DNA from: an uncultured Prevotella sp.
Lineage (GTDB): Bacteria > Bacteroidota > Bacteroidia > Bacteroidales > Bacteroidaceae
Assembly (NCBI GenBank): GCA_938028745.1
Contig: CALIZL010000103.1
Location: 1 to 51,421, forward strand
Direction: 5' to 3'
Length of the DNA stretch: 51,421 bases
Shown here in pieces: positions 8,751-18,056 of this stretch. A program made the position numbers and the translations under genes. Position 1 is the first letter of the stretch. The number at the start of each line of letters is the position of its first letter. The notes under the pieces are model-generated. The model worked only from the letters and a program-made list of their open reading frames with translations, was not told the origin of the DNA and did not search any database.

Positions 8751-8825
8751 AATAAGTTTGCCACACTGCCATTTAGCCATGCAACAGATGTATTTTGCTA
8801 TAACTTTCTGCCAAACAAAAGCGTA

Positions 8826-9845
8826 TTATCCCTTCGTCAGCGCCTTATCGTTCTTCATCAGATATTCGGCAATCTGCACGGCATTGAGTGCTGCGCCCTT
8901 GCGAATTTGGTCGCCGCTTAGCCACAACGTCAGTCCGTTTTCATCGACCAAGTCTTTTCTGATGCGGCCAACAAAGATGTCGTCTTTACCTCCCGTCTCC
9001 AACGGCATGGGGTAAACACCTTGCGAAGGGTCGTCTTTCAGCGTGCAACCAGGTGCGGCGGCGATGGCTTTACGTGCCTCTTCTACCGACAACGGACGTT
9101 CGGTTTCAATCCAAACACTTTCCGAATGCGACCTAAGCGAGCTCACCCTTACACACGTTGCCGAACACTTGGCGTCGGTGTGCATAATTTTTTGCGTTTC
9201 GTGATACATCTTCATCTCTTCCTTCGTGTAGCCGTTATCGGTGAAAACGTCTACCTGCGGAATCACGTTATAGGCCAGTTGGTGCGGAAACTTGCTCACC
9301 GTGGGCTCTTCGCCGTTAACCAATTGGCTGTATTGTGTTTGCAATTCGGCCATAGCAGCAGCACCTGCGCCACTTGCACTTTGGTAACTAGACACGCGAA
9401 TGCGCTTGATGTGCGACAGCTTTTCTAGCGGTTGCAACACCACCACCATCATAATCGTGGTGCAATTGGGGTTGGCCACAATGCCGCGTGGTCGGTTCAA
9501 TGCGTCTTCGGCATTGCATTCGGGTACCACCAGTGGCACTTCGGGGTCCATACGGAAGGCACTTGAATTGTCTATCATCACCGTTCCATGTTTCGTAATG
9601 GTCTCGGCAAACTCCTTAGATGTACCTCCGCCAGCCGACACGAAAGCGATATCCACGCCGCGGAAGTCGTCGTTGTGCTGCAAAAGCCTAACAACATGCT
9701 CCTTGCCATTAAACATATAGGTTTGACCTGCGCTGCGTTCCGACCCGAAAAGCAATAGTTCGTCGATGGGAAAGGCACGCTCTGACAATATCCGCAAGAA
9801 CTCTTGACCCACCGCGCCACTTGCGCCTACAATTGCTACTTTCAT
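8826..9845 (-). CDS. asd: Aspartate-semialdehyde dehydrogenase
   Basis: It reduces L-aspartyl phosphate to aspartate semialdehyde with NADPH, the branch point to lysine/diaminopimelate, threonine and methionine. The 339-residue protein starts with the dinucleotide-binding motif MKVAIVGASGAVGQEF. PNCTT carries the catalytic cysteine (C128), and SYQSASGAGAAA is the conserved segment after it. The frame stays open to 9974, but the start at 9845 is chosen because the Rossmann motif begins there, GAAGGAA lies just before it and a -7 box sits 36 nt upstream. A strong terminator follows, so it is monocistronic. Confidence 0.95.
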   Translation of the reverse strand: MKVAIVGASGAVGQEFLRILSERAFPIDELLLFGSERSAGQTYMFNGKEHVVRLLQHNDDFRGVDIAFVSAGGGTSKEFAETITKHGTVMIDNSSAFRMDPEVPLVVPECNAEDALNRPRGIVANPNCTTIMMVVVLQPLEKLSHIKRIRVSSYQSASGAGAAAMAELQTQYSQLVNGEEPTVSKFPHQLAYNVIPQVDVFTDNGYTKEEMKMYHETQKIMHTDAKCSATCVRVSSLRSHSESVWIETERPLSVEEARKAIAAAPGCTLKDDPSQGVYPMPLETGGKDDIFVGRIRKDLVDENGLTLWLSGDQIRKGAALNAVQIAEYLMKNDKALTKG

Positions 9846-9880
9846 TTCCTTCTCTTTTAAAATAATGATATATTGCATTG

Positions 9881-9888
9881 CAAATGTA
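9881..9888 (-). promoter_or_regulatory. Promoter -7 box of asd
   Basis: TACATTTG on the minus strand, followed by C, lies 36 nt before the asd start. Confidence 0.6.
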
Positions 9889-10079
9889 CAACTTTCCACG
9901 TTTATACGCATCTTTTTGATATATTTTTTGCAACTTTGCAGTGATAAAGACAAACAACGCCGCTGCCAAAGCATGGCGCAAGCCGTCTGGATGTACCCAA
10001 GAACACCTAGTGCAACTAGCTTTTCTAGCTACAAACGCCCCGCATCATCAACCCCCAAAACCCCATAAGCGAAAGAAAA

Positions 10080-12194
10080 ATGTTCTCTGCCTTCCCCATA
10101 ACCGACCCCACGTTGATATTCTTCATCGTGATGCTCATCATCCTTTTTGCCCCTATCGTGATGGGCAAATTGCGCATTCCCCATATCATCGGCATGGTGT
10201 TGGCAGGCGTTGCCGTGGGCGAATATGGGTTCAACATCTTGAAACGCGACGACTCTTTTGAGCTTTTCGGGCGCGTGGGCCTTTATTACATCATGTTCTT
10301 GGCCGCACTCGAAATGGACAGCAGCAGCCTTAAACGCAACAAATACCGCTTTATGGTGTTTGGCTTGGCCACGTTCATCGTTCCCTTCGTACTCATTTAC
10401 CTCTTGGGAACAACGTTTCTACATTACAGCATGCCTGCCTCGCTGCTCTTGGCCACGCTCATGGCGTCGAATACACTTATCGCCTACCCCATCATTGGCC
10501 GCTACGGACTTCAACGAAACTCGGCCGTATCGCTCAGTGTAGGCTCCACCATGATTGCCTTGTTCCTCTCTTTGGTGGTGCTGGCCATGATAGTGGCCGC
10601 CCACAACGAAGGCGGAGGCGGGCTGTTTTGGCTTTGGTTCGTTGTAAAAGTGGTGGGATTTTGCGTGGCAATGGCCTTTTTCATCCCCCGACTAACGCGT
10701 TGGTTCCTGCGCAGATACAGCGATGCCGTGATGCAATTCATCTTTGTGATGGCCATTCTCTTCCTTAGTGCGGCCGTTTCTTCGGCCATTGGGCTCGAAG
10801 GAATATTCGGAGCGTTTCTTGCCGGCCTTATTCTTAACCGCTATGTGCCGCGACTTTCGCCACTGATGAACCGCATCGAGTTCATCGGCAACGCCATCTT
10901 CATTCCCTATTTCCTTATCGGTGTGGGCATGCTCATCAATCTTCGCCTGCTGTTTCAAGGGCAAGGCATCGTTTGGGTGGTGCTGGCCATCACCCTTGTT
11001 GGCACATTGGGCAAGGCCATTGCGGCCTACATCACCAGTTGGCGTTTCAAAATGCCCGCACCTTCTGGGCAAATGATGTTCGGCTTAACCTCTGCCCACG
11101 CCGCCGGAGCTATCGCCATCGTGATGGTTGGCATGCACTTACAGGTTGAACCTGGCCGTTACCTCATCACCGACGACATTCTTAACGCCGTGGTTATCAT
11201 GATTTTGATAACCTGCATCATCTCTTCGGTGATGACCGAACGGGCTGCTAAGACCTTTATTCTTAGCGAAAAGAACATACCTGCAAGCGAAATAAGCGAG
11301 CAAGACGACGAAAGTATGCTCGTACCCGTGAAATATCCAGAGTACGCCAACCGACTTATGGGCTTGGCCATCATGATGCGCAACCCCAAACTAAACCGCG
11401 GTATCATTGCACTGAACCTTGTTTACGACGACGAGAACATGCGCGCCAACCAAGAAAAGGGGCGACAACTGCTAGACCAAGTGTCGAAATACGCCGCCGC
11501 CACCGACGTGCGAACGCAAACGCAGGTGCGCATAGCGGCCAACATTGCCAACGGCATTAAGCACGCCTTTAACGAATTTCATGCCTCGGAGATTATCATC
11601 GGCTTGCATACGCATAAGGAAGTGTCGCCAAAGTTTTGGGGGCAGTTCCACCAAAGCTTGTTCAACGGACTGAATCGGCAGATTATCATGGCGCGGTTGA
11701 ACCAGCCACTAAGCACCATTCGCCGCATACAAGTGGCCGTTCCGTCGCGTGCGCAGTACGAACCGGGTTTCTATCGCTGGCTCGAACGTCTGGCGCGCGT
11801 GGTGTTGAACCTCGAATGCCGTATCGTTTTCCACGGTCGTCAAGACACATTGGCACTTATCAACGAGTTTGTTCGCAACCGCCACGCCTCTATGCGTGCC
11901 GAATATGCGCTGATGAACCACTGGAACGAACTGCCTTCGCTGGCTGCCACCATCGCCCCCGACCATCTTTTCGTGGTGGTTACGGCGCGAAAAGGTACCG
12001 TTAGCTATAAAACGGCGCTCGACAGACTGCCAGATGAGATAACCAGACATTTCTCTGGAACCAATCTGATGATTGTGTTCCCCGACCAATATGGCGACGG
12101 CATCGAGGAACTTACCTTTGCCGAGCCACAACATACCGAGGGAACTAGCGCCTACGAGGACGTTGGAAAGTGGGTGAAGAAGTTGAAGAAGTAA
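10080..12194 (+). CDS. CPA2-type cation:proton antiporter with UspA-like tail
   Basis: This is an inner-membrane Na+ or K+/H+ exchanger of the KefB/NapA type. The 704-residue protein has about 12 hydrophobic segments in residues 10-390. They include the half-site GLYYIMFLAALEMD and the segment GLEGIFGAFLAGLILNR, typical of CPA2 transporters. Residues about 410-700 are soluble and look like two universal-stress-protein-like folds rather than the KTN domain of Kef channels. The transported ion cannot be told from sequence. It is divergent from asd. A weak promoter-like CAACTTTG lies at about 9934-9941. No gene follows closely, so it is probably monocistronic. Confidence 0.85.
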   Translation: MFSAFPITDPTLIFFIVMLIILFAPIVMGKLRIPHIIGMVLAGVAVGEYGFNILKRDDSFELFGRVGLYYIMFLAALEMDSSSLKRNKYRFMVFGLATFIVPFVLIYLLGTTFLHYSMPASLLLATLMASNTLIAYPIIGRYGLQRNSAVSLSVGSTMIALFLSLVVLAMIVAAHNEGGGGLFWLWFVVKVVGFCVAMAFFIPRLTRWFLRRYSDAVMQFIFVMAILFLSAAVSSAIGLEGIFGAFLAGLILNRYVPRLSPLMNRIEFIGNAIFIPYFLIGVGMLINLRLLFQGQGIVWVVLAITLVGTLGKAIAAYITSWRFKMPAPSGQMMFGLTSAHAAGAIAIVMVGMHLQVEPGRYLITDDILNAVVIMILITCIISSVMTERAAKTFILSEKNIPASEISEQDDESMLVPVKYPEYANRLMGLAIMMRNPKLNRGIIALNLVYDDENMRANQEKGRQLLDQVSKYAAATDVRTQTQVRIAANIANGIKHAFNEFHASEIIIGLHTHKEVSPKFWGQFHQSLFNGLNRQIIMARLNQPLSTIRRIQVAVPSRAQYEPGFYRWLERLARVVLNLECRIVFHGRQDTLALINEFVRNRHASMRAEYALMNHWNELPSLAATIAPDHLFVVVTARKGTVSYKTALDRLPDEITRHFSGTNLMIVFPDQYGDGIEELTFAEPQHTEGTSAYEDVGKWVKKLKK

Positions 12195-12383
12195 AAAGAG
12201 TAAGAGACATAAGCTTTCTAAAAATGATAGATCTCGATTTCTAAAGAAAGAACCTATTGCGAATATTGGAGAGATGCTTTCTGAGATAAAGAGTTTAATC
12301 ACGCCCTTTATCTAAATTATTGTTAATAAATTTCGCCATCCTATACTTTTTTATTATTTTAGCAGCCTAAAAACATCAAGCTT

Positions 12384-13169
12384 ATGAGAAGATTTAATCT
12401 AACAATTTTGCCATTATTTTTCTTTTGTGTGGCATGCTCTGACCAGCCAGAGCAAACACCCATTGATGGGAATTTAAAAGAAAAGGTATATAGTTCTATG
12501 GAAGAAGAGGCCAAGGCTCTTGCTCTTCCTGTATCAGAGTTAAATTCCCTTTCCAAGAGCGAAAAACGGCAAAGGGCCGCTGCCGTTATCCTAGCAGATT
12601 ATGTCGTATTAAAAGACAGTTCTTATCATCTTAACATATCGAAAGAGTATGCAAAAAGTATTGGGGTTGACGGAGAGTCATATGAAAGGGTGAAAAAGGA
12701 CTTAGAGCTTTCTAATAAAGCTATTAAGGACGCTCTCAAGGTAGGAGAGAAATTAGATTTGCCAGATATAAAAAAGGAGGCTAAAGAATACAAAGAGAAG
12801 AAAGACACTTCATCCCTATCTGAATCAACAAGAGCTGTTTCGAGTTTATATTTTCAACCGAATTATGGAAGACAAGAAGGGCGTATTTATACTTACAACT
12901 CGTATATTGGGAGAGACTATTTTCGCCCAGCACTAATGAAGAGACGTGTACGCTTTATTTGCATAACAAATACAGCATTAGTGCCTGTTTATTTTTGTTC
13001 TACACGCACATTTGGTGTCACTTACACTAACAGTAAAACAGGAAGTCTATTCCACAATACGGAGATGTGGCTAAGGCTTGCTGCGTCTGGCAATGGCATA
13101 GGAGGAGCAGTTGGCTTTGCCACCAGTGACTCGAGAGGTGGTAAGTGCTACTGGAAAGCTTGGGAGTAA
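12384..13169 (+). CDS. Lipoprotein of unknown function
   Basis: I do not recognise the family. The 261-residue protein has a lipoprotein signal peptide with the probable lipidated cysteine C18 (FFFCVAC). Residues 20-150 are charged and helical, with repeated E/K-rich segments (for example KKEAKEYKEKKD). Residues 155-261 form a different, aromatic and glycine-rich domain ending CYWKAWE, possibly beta-rich. The gene is noticeably more AT-rich than asd, the antiporter and lolD around it, which hints at acquisition. It stands alone between the antiporter and the ABC ATPase gene, with about 190 and 250 nt of noncoding sequence on its sides. Confidence 0.75.
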   Translation: MRRFNLTILPLFFFCVACSDQPEQTPIDGNLKEKVYSSMEEEAKALALPVSELNSLSKSEKRQRAAAVILADYVVLKDSSYHLNISKEYAKSIGVDGESYERVKKDLELSNKAIKDALKVGEKLDLPDIKKEAKEYKEKKDTSSLSESTRAVSSLYFQPNYGRQEGRIYTYNSYIGRDYFRPALMKRRVRFICITNTALVPVYFCSTRTFGVTYTNSKTGSLFHNTEMWLRLAASGNGIGGAVGFATSDSRGGKCYWKAWE

Positions 13170-13419
13170 GAAGTGAGAATATTGGTAAACCCATATCATT
13201 GAGAAAAAAATCTTCTTAATTAAGAATAGACAAAATTATCGATAGGCTTGGAATGAACTATTGTAATAAACGTCCAAAGGCCTCTCGCTCAGAATTAAAA
13301 AAGATCGAAAGGGTCAAGAGGATAAACCTGTATTCGTGAGAATTGCGTTGTAATATTGTGCAAGCCCACATCTAAAGGGGCATTCTGTACCCTAAGTATT
13401 TTCCAATGTATATGCCTTT

Positions 13420-14130
13420 ATGATAACAATAAAATCTATAACCAAGAGTTTCGGCTCGTTGCAAGTGCTTAAAGGCATCGACTTGCAAATCAACAAGGGC
13501 GAAGTGGTGAGCATCGTTGGACCTAGCGGTGCCGGAAAAACCACGCTGTTACAAATTATCGGTACGCTAGACCGACCCGACGGCGGCGAAGTGGTGGTGG
13601 ATGGTGTGGACGTTGGCACATTATCGAGTAAGAAGTTGAGCGATTTCCGCAACCAACACTTGGGCTTTATCTTCCAGTTTCACCAGCTGCTGCCTGAGTT
13701 TACGGCTCTCGAAAACGTAATGATACCAGCCTACATCGCAGGTAAGAAGAAGAGCGAGGCCATGCAAAGGGCTAACGAACTGCTCTCTTTTCTTGGCCTT
13801 GCCGACCGTGCTAACCACAAGCCTGCCGAGCTATCGGGGGGCGAAAAGCAAAGGGTGGCCGTGGCGCGCGCACTGATTAACGAGCCTGCTGTGGTGTTGG
13901 CCGACGAGCCTTCGGGCAGTCTGGACTCGAAGAACAAGGCCGAACTACACCAATTGTTCTTCGATCTGCGCGACAAGTTCGGCCAAACCTTCGTCATTGT
14001 CACGCACGATGAAGAGCTTGCCAAGCTTACCGACCGCACCATTCATCTGCGCGACGGCATGGTGGAGCGCGATTTGGCAACCGAACAACCATCAGAAACA
14101 GCTGAACAAAACGAAGAAGTGGCCTTGTAA
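13420..14130 (+). CDS. lolD: LolD-like ABC transporter ATPase
   Basis: This is an ATPase of the LolD/MacB/FtsE class, which powers membrane proteins such as LolCE that release lipoproteins from the inner membrane. The 236 residues contain Walker A GPSGAGKT (34-41), the Q-loop region FIFQFHQLLPEFTALENV, the signature LSGGEKQRVAVARA (138-151) and Walker B VVLADEP (158-164) followed by SGSLD. The H-loop is IVTHDEE. The start at 13420 gives the usual MITIKSITKSFG beginning. No permease gene is next to it; in Bacteroidetes lolD is often separated from lolCE. A MacB-type export role is the main alternative. Confidence 0.85.
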   Translation: MITIKSITKSFGSLQVLKGIDLQINKGEVVSIVGPSGAGKTTLLQIIGTLDRPDGGEVVVDGVDVGTLSSKKLSDFRNQHLGFIFQFHQLLPEFTALENVMIPAYIAGKKKSEAMQRANELLSFLGLADRANHKPAELSGGEKQRVAVARALINEPAVVLADEPSGSLDSKNKAELHQLFFDLRDKFGQTFVIVTHDEELAKLTDRTIHLRDGMVERDLATEQPSETAEQNEEVAL

Positions 14131-14142
14131 GCGGCCTTTGAA

Positions 14143-14211
14143 GTTGGCAAGTTTACGAACTTGTCCGTGGATTACCCCCAAACGGACTTGAATTTTCGTA
14201 AGCTTGCCAAC
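14143..14211 (+). terminator. Long inverted repeat after lolD
   Basis: Arms beginning GTTGGCAAGTTTACGAA and ending TTCGTAAGCTTGCCAAC pair imperfectly over about 25 bp around a loop with a C-run. It is probably the lolD terminator although no strong T-run follows. The words resemble the degenerate tracts elsewhere in the window. Confidence 0.55.
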
Positions 14212-14710
14212 TTATAATATAACAAACGGCCTTAAAATGGCGTGCAAAAGGGGCGAACTTAAACCCCGATGCCCCTAACAACAAAACTAATGCGTTTGGA
14301 ATGGTACACGAAAGGCTATCTACTTGCAACAAAAGAACATCATACCAAAACAAGTAACGCCATCAAAAACAAATAAAAACTTTTTACAAAACGCACATTT
14401 CCTGCCTACCATTCTAGAAAGCAAAACAGCCAAAAAGCAAGACTTTAGGCCAAATTTTGCGGACTAAGGCACCTCCGTCGTCGTCCATTTTAAGACAATC
14501 TAGGGCGTTTTACACCATTTTACCTTTCTAGATTGCACGCCGATCGTCACTTTCATCACCCAAAATCCATGCTAAAAGCAGCAAAAAAACACCTTTTAAA
14601 GCTACTTTTAGCCCCAAAACACGTCTGTTTTCATTCAAAAGTCATGATAAAACGCTCTAATTCCAGTGCATTAATATGCACTTGCGCACACCATTTACCC
14701 CATATAACCC

Positions 14711-14842
14711 TGCGTTTTGGTGCATTATACCCTGCATTTTGGTGCATTTTGCACTGCATTTAGCACCATATTACCTCGCGTTTAGCAGCAAAACGCACTG
14801 CATTTAGCGGCATTTTGCATTGCGTTTTGCTGCAAATCGCAA
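14711..14842 (+). repeat. 22-bp tandem array, six units
   Basis: Six consecutive 22-nt units start at 14711, 14733, 14755, 14777, 14799 and 14821. The typical unit starts TGCATTTAGC, has a variable middle (ACCATAT or GGCATTT) and ends near GCAC. The first two units carry the variant TTTTGGTGC in place of TTTAGCACC. Confidence 0.88.
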
Positions 14843-14876
14843 GTCGCGCCATTGATATTGCATATTGATGTAATAC

Positions 14877-14919
14877 AAAATGGGGCTGCATACATGTATA
14901 TGCAACCCCATTTTGTATC
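14877..14919. repeat. Hairpin inside repeat copy 1
   Basis: ACAAAATGGGG and GCATA face TATGC and CCCCATTTTGT around a short loop, an almost complete 18-bp stem. Only the right arm (CCCCATTTTGCA-like) is conserved at the same place in copies 2 and 3. Confidence 0.75.
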
Positions 14920-15029
14920 AAAAATAACTCGCGCAAGAATCGATTAATTGCGGCGGAGTGGATAATCGGCTGGAAAAACGGCAGCCATTAAGCTATTGTT
15001 TGTTCGGAAGATGTGACATTTCCTTTTGA

Positions 15030-15395
15030 GGAGTTAAGGAGTTATGGAGTTAAGGAGTTAAGCCAATTGCATTGCAGCTTGTGATTAAAGGTGGTGTCAG
15101 CCTAATCGGAGAAGTCCGACTGGTCTGACAGGTCTGATTTGTCTGACTGGTCCAAAAGCTAGAACGAACTAGAAATCTAGAAACCACTAGCCACCTTTAA
15201 AAGGCGCAGCCATCTTTTCACCATTAGGAGTTAAAGGAGTTATGGAGTTAAGGAGTTATGGAGTTAAGGAGTTAAGCCAATTGCTTTGACGGCGTTAGCC
15301 ATTTTTTCACCTTTTCACTCTTTCACCCTTTCACCTTTAAAAGGCGTTAGCCATTTTTTCACCTTTTCACCTTTTCACCCTTTCACCTTTAAAAG
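15030..15395. repeat. Intergenic repeat family 2, copy 1
   Basis: A GGAGTTAAGGAGTTATGG-type tract is followed by a block of CTGACTTGTC/GTCTGA words, then AAGCTAGAACGAACTAGAAA, then repeated CACCTTTAAAAGGCG and GCCATTTTTTCACC units. The same order is found at 38.1-38.54 kb. It lies directly downstream of rseP. No gene is seen. Confidence 0.75.
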
Positions 15396-15398
15396 CCC

Positions 15399-16775
15399 TT
15401 ACATATACCCCAATGCGCGGAGCACATCGTTAAGGTTGGCCATAACCATTAATATAATAAGGATGGAAATGCCTGCATACTCGGCGCGCACCATGAACTT
15501 TTCGCTGGGTTTGCGCCTTGTAATCATCTCATAGAGCAAGAAAAGCACGTGACCACCATCGAGAGCGGGTATGGGAAGAATATTCATAAAGGCGAGAATG
15601 ATGCTAAGAAAAGCCGTCATAAGCCAAAACATGTGCCAATCCCACATTGGAGGGAAGAGACTTCCTATCGCTCCGAAACCGCCCAACGACTTAGCACCAT
15701 CGGCCGAGAACAAGTATTTCATGTCGCCTACATAGCCTTTGAGCACCTTTACGCCATAGGCTGCGCCAGCAGGAAAGCTTTCAAAGAAACCATATTCCAC
15801 GTGTGTTTCCTTATATTTGGCCAGTCCGTTGGTGAAAACCATACCAAAAAGCAAGTCGGCATTAAGCTTAACCGCTGCCGTAGTGGCCGTTGTGTCGCCC
15901 TGATGAACAAAGGATATGGTGGTGTTTAGTGCCTTGGCACTGTCGGCAGGAGTGGTTGCAGCGGCCAAAATGTCGCCCAAACGTTCTTTCTCGAAATTAA
16001 AATCGTTTTGCGAATCAATGGGTTTTCCTGCAAAAGCCACAATCTTATCGCCAGCTTTCAGACCCGCATTGGCTGCAATGCTGTTGGGCATTACGCTGTC
16101 GATGGTGTTGGGCATCATGATCATTACAAAGCGGGGCGACGATTTAAGCATGTTCAGCAAGTCGAGATTGCCAGGCATGGGCAGGCTCATGTGCTTGCCT
16201 TGGCGCACCAAATCCACACGAGTGGCAGTGGCCAAATCGCGGAAGAAGTCGGCATCGAAAGTCTTAAACTCGCCTTTCTCGGTGCCAAGAAGTACGTCGC
16301 CATCTTTAAATCCAAGGGCTTTTGCCTCCGAATTAAACTTCATTCCGGCCGTCATATCCTTCACTTGCACGTAACTGTCGCCCCAATGGAACAGCACCAT
16401 CGAATAGATAAACAAGGCCAAGAGGAAGTTAACGATAACGCCGCCCAACATAATGAGCAGCCTTTGCCATGCCGGCTTAACCCTAAACTCCCACGGTTGG
16501 GCGGGTTTGGCCATCTGTTCTGTGTCGAACGACTCGTCTACCATTCCCGAAATCTTGCAATATCCGCCCAAAGGCAGCCAACCCATGCCGTAGGCCGTGC
16601 CGCTTTTTTTAGACTTAAACTCGAAGAGATGAAACCAAGGGTCGAAGAATAGGTAGAACTTTTCTACCCTTACGCCAAACAAACGGGCGAAGAAGAAATG
16701 CCCCCCCTCGTGGAGTAGCACCAAAATAGATATGGCTAGCATGAACTGCAACAGCCTAATGAGAAATATTTCCAT
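15399..16775 (-). CDS. rseP: RIP metalloprotease RseP
   Basis: This is an intramembrane site-2 zinc protease that cleaves anti-sigma factors or signal peptides within the membrane. The 458-residue protein has the zinc motif HEGGH (22-26) in the first membrane segment. Two PDZ-like regions follow (residues about 130-200 and 220-300), then PIPALDGGH near 401-409, where the aspartate is the third zinc ligand. The last two hydrophobic segments lie at the C-terminus. Length fits the family. It is the last gene of the tsaB-to-rseP run, 116 nt after dxr, a pairing common in bacteria. No sigma-E/RseA pair is in the window, so its substrate is unknown. Confidence 0.94.
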   Translation of the reverse strand: MEIFLIRLLQFMLAISILVLLHEGGHFFFARLFGVRVEKFYLFFDPWFHLFEFKSKKSGTAYGMGWLPLGGYCKISGMVDESFDTEQMAKPAQPWEFRVKPAWQRLLIMLGGVIVNFLLALFIYSMVLFHWGDSYVQVKDMTAGMKFNSEAKALGFKDGDVLLGTEKGEFKTFDADFFRDLATATRVDLVRQGKHMSLPMPGNLDLLNMLKSSPRFVMIMMPNTIDSVMPNSIAANAGLKAGDKIVAFAGKPIDSQNDFNFEKERLGDILAAATTPADSAKALNTTISFVHQGDTTATTAAVKLNADLLFGMVFTNGLAKYKETHVEYGFFESFPAGAAYGVKVLKGYVGDMKYLFSADGAKSLGGFGAIGSLFPPMWDWHMFWLMTAFLSIILAFMNILPIPALDGGHVLFLLYEMITRRKPSEKFMVRAEYAGISILIILMVMANLNDVLRALGYM

Positions 16776-16891
16776 GTTTGTTTTATTGTTTTCTGTATTA
16801 ATTAGGATGCCAATGGGTAAGCGTTAAGACCCTTTATGGCACATTCTTTGGTATTATCCGCTGCGGCAAAAGCCGCTTGGCGGTATGGGTT

Positions 16892-18052
16892 TCAACGCAG
16901 TTGGGCAACCAGTTCGCTGGCCTTTCGGCGCGATTCGGCATCCGTTTGCAGGTATGTATCTAACGAAGGAGCCGCATCGAAAGGCACTTTTTGCATCGTT
17001 TCTTCGATAATTCGCGGCATGTCTAAAAAGCCAATGCTGTCGGCCCTGAATGCCTCGTTCACCACTTCGTTGGCTGCATTGAGTATGCAAGGCATGTTTC
17101 CACCGCGGTTAATGGCATCGAAGGCCAATTGCAAGCAGCGGAACTTACGCATGTCGGGTTCGAAAAACTCCAACGGCTGTGCAAAAAAGTCGAGCCTTGG
17201 CCCATTAAGCGGCAGCCTATCGGGGTAAGAGAAGGCGTATTGTATGGGCAAACGCATGTCGGGCATGCCTAGTTGCGCCTTTACCGAGCCGTCTTCGAAC
17301 TGCACCGCGCTATGAACAATGCTCTGCGGATGCACAAGCACCTGTATCTTTTCGGCCTCAACGCCGAACAACCACTTGGCCTCAATCACCTCGAACCCTT
17401 TGTTCATCATCGTGGCAGAGTCGATTGTTATCTTCGCACCCATGTCCCACGTGGGATGGCGCAAGGCATCGGCCTTGGTAACTTTGGCCAATTGCTCTTC
17501 GGGCAGTAGGCGAAATGGGCCTCCACTTGCCGTAAGCAATATCCGTTCGATGGCATTATCGCCCTCGCCCACTATGCTTTGGAATATGGCCGAGTGCTCA
17601 CTGTCTACGGGAAGTATGGGTGCGCGGTTGGCTATGGCCAACTCATTGATAAGTTCTCCGGCCACAACAAGCGTCTCTTTATTGGCCAAACATATCTTCT
17701 TATGCGCTTTAATGGCATGTATAGTGGGTTCTAAACCGGCAAAACCAACCATCGCGGTAAGCACCACGTCGATGGGTTCGGCCTCTACGATGTCGCAAAG
17801 TGCCTGCTTACCTGCGTAAACCTTAATGTCGGGAAGGTCGGTTAAGAGGTCTTGCAGCTGCTGGTAGCGGCTCTCGTCGGCCACAACTACGGCCGCCGGC
17901 CTGAACTTCCGTGCCTGTTGAGCCAATAATTCAACGCGTGTGTTTGCCGTTAGGCAGTACACTTCGTACTTGTCGGCATGTTGCGCAATCACGTCGAGGG
18001 CTTGTGTGCCAATCGAACCCGTGCTGCCAAGAATACATATTTGTTTCTTCAT
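16892..18052 (-). CDS. dxr: 1-deoxy-D-xylulose 5-phosphate reductoisomerase
   Basis: It converts DXP to 2-C-methyl-D-erythritol 4-phosphate with NADPH, the committed step of the MEP isoprenoid pathway and the target of fosmidomycin. The 386 residues begin with the nucleotide-binding motif ILGSTGSIGTQ. They contain LANKETLVVAGE, the metal/substrate segment PVDSEHSAIFQ, and ASGGPFR followed by HPTWDMGAKITIDSATMMNKG. All are standard for the family. It starts 4 nt after the rimM stop, so it is co-transcribed with rimM. It supplies the polyprenyl precursors needed by MurA-dependent wall synthesis and by the UbiA-type transferase at 37.2 kb. Confidence 0.96.
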   Translation of the reverse strand: MKKQICILGSTGSIGTQALDVIAQHADKYEVYCLTANTRVELLAQQARKFRPAAVVVADESRYQQLQDLLTDLPDIKVYAGKQALCDIVEAEPIDVVLTAMVGFAGLEPTIHAIKAHKKICLANKETLVVAGELINELAIANRAPILPVDSEHSAIFQSIVGEGDNAIERILLTASGGPFRLLPEEQLAKVTKADALRHPTWDMGAKITIDSATMMNKGFEVIEAKWLFGVEAEKIQVLVHPQSIVHSAVQFEDGSVKAQLGMPDMRLPIQYAFSYPDRLPLNGPRLDFFAQPLEFFEPDMRKFRCLQLAFDAINRGGNMPCILNAANEVVNEAFRADSIGFLDMPRIIEETMQKVPFDAAPSLDTYLQTDAESRRKASELVAQLR

Positions 18053-18056
18053 TTGT

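Larger units (their letters stand above)
14370..15020 (+). repeat. Intergenic repeat family 1, copy 1 (diverged)
   Basis: No gene is present. The sequence aligns by eye with the copies at 24.2, 41.0 and 51.2 kb. Shared landmarks are CACCATTTTACCTTTCTAG near the left end, the 22-bp array, and near the right end CCCCATTTTG followed by CGCG(C)AAGAATCGATT and a TTGCGGC stretch. It is more diverged than the other copies. Confidence 0.75.

Noticed and set aside
14533..14763. 76-codon frame downstream of lolD
   Set aside because: It runs through repeat family 1 and its 22-bp array; the C-terminal repeats in the peptide come from the DNA repeat.
14370..15020. Insertion sequence remnant
   Set aside because: No transposase fragment in six frames, no clean terminal inverted repeats and no target duplication are seen. 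The conserved unit is the array itself.
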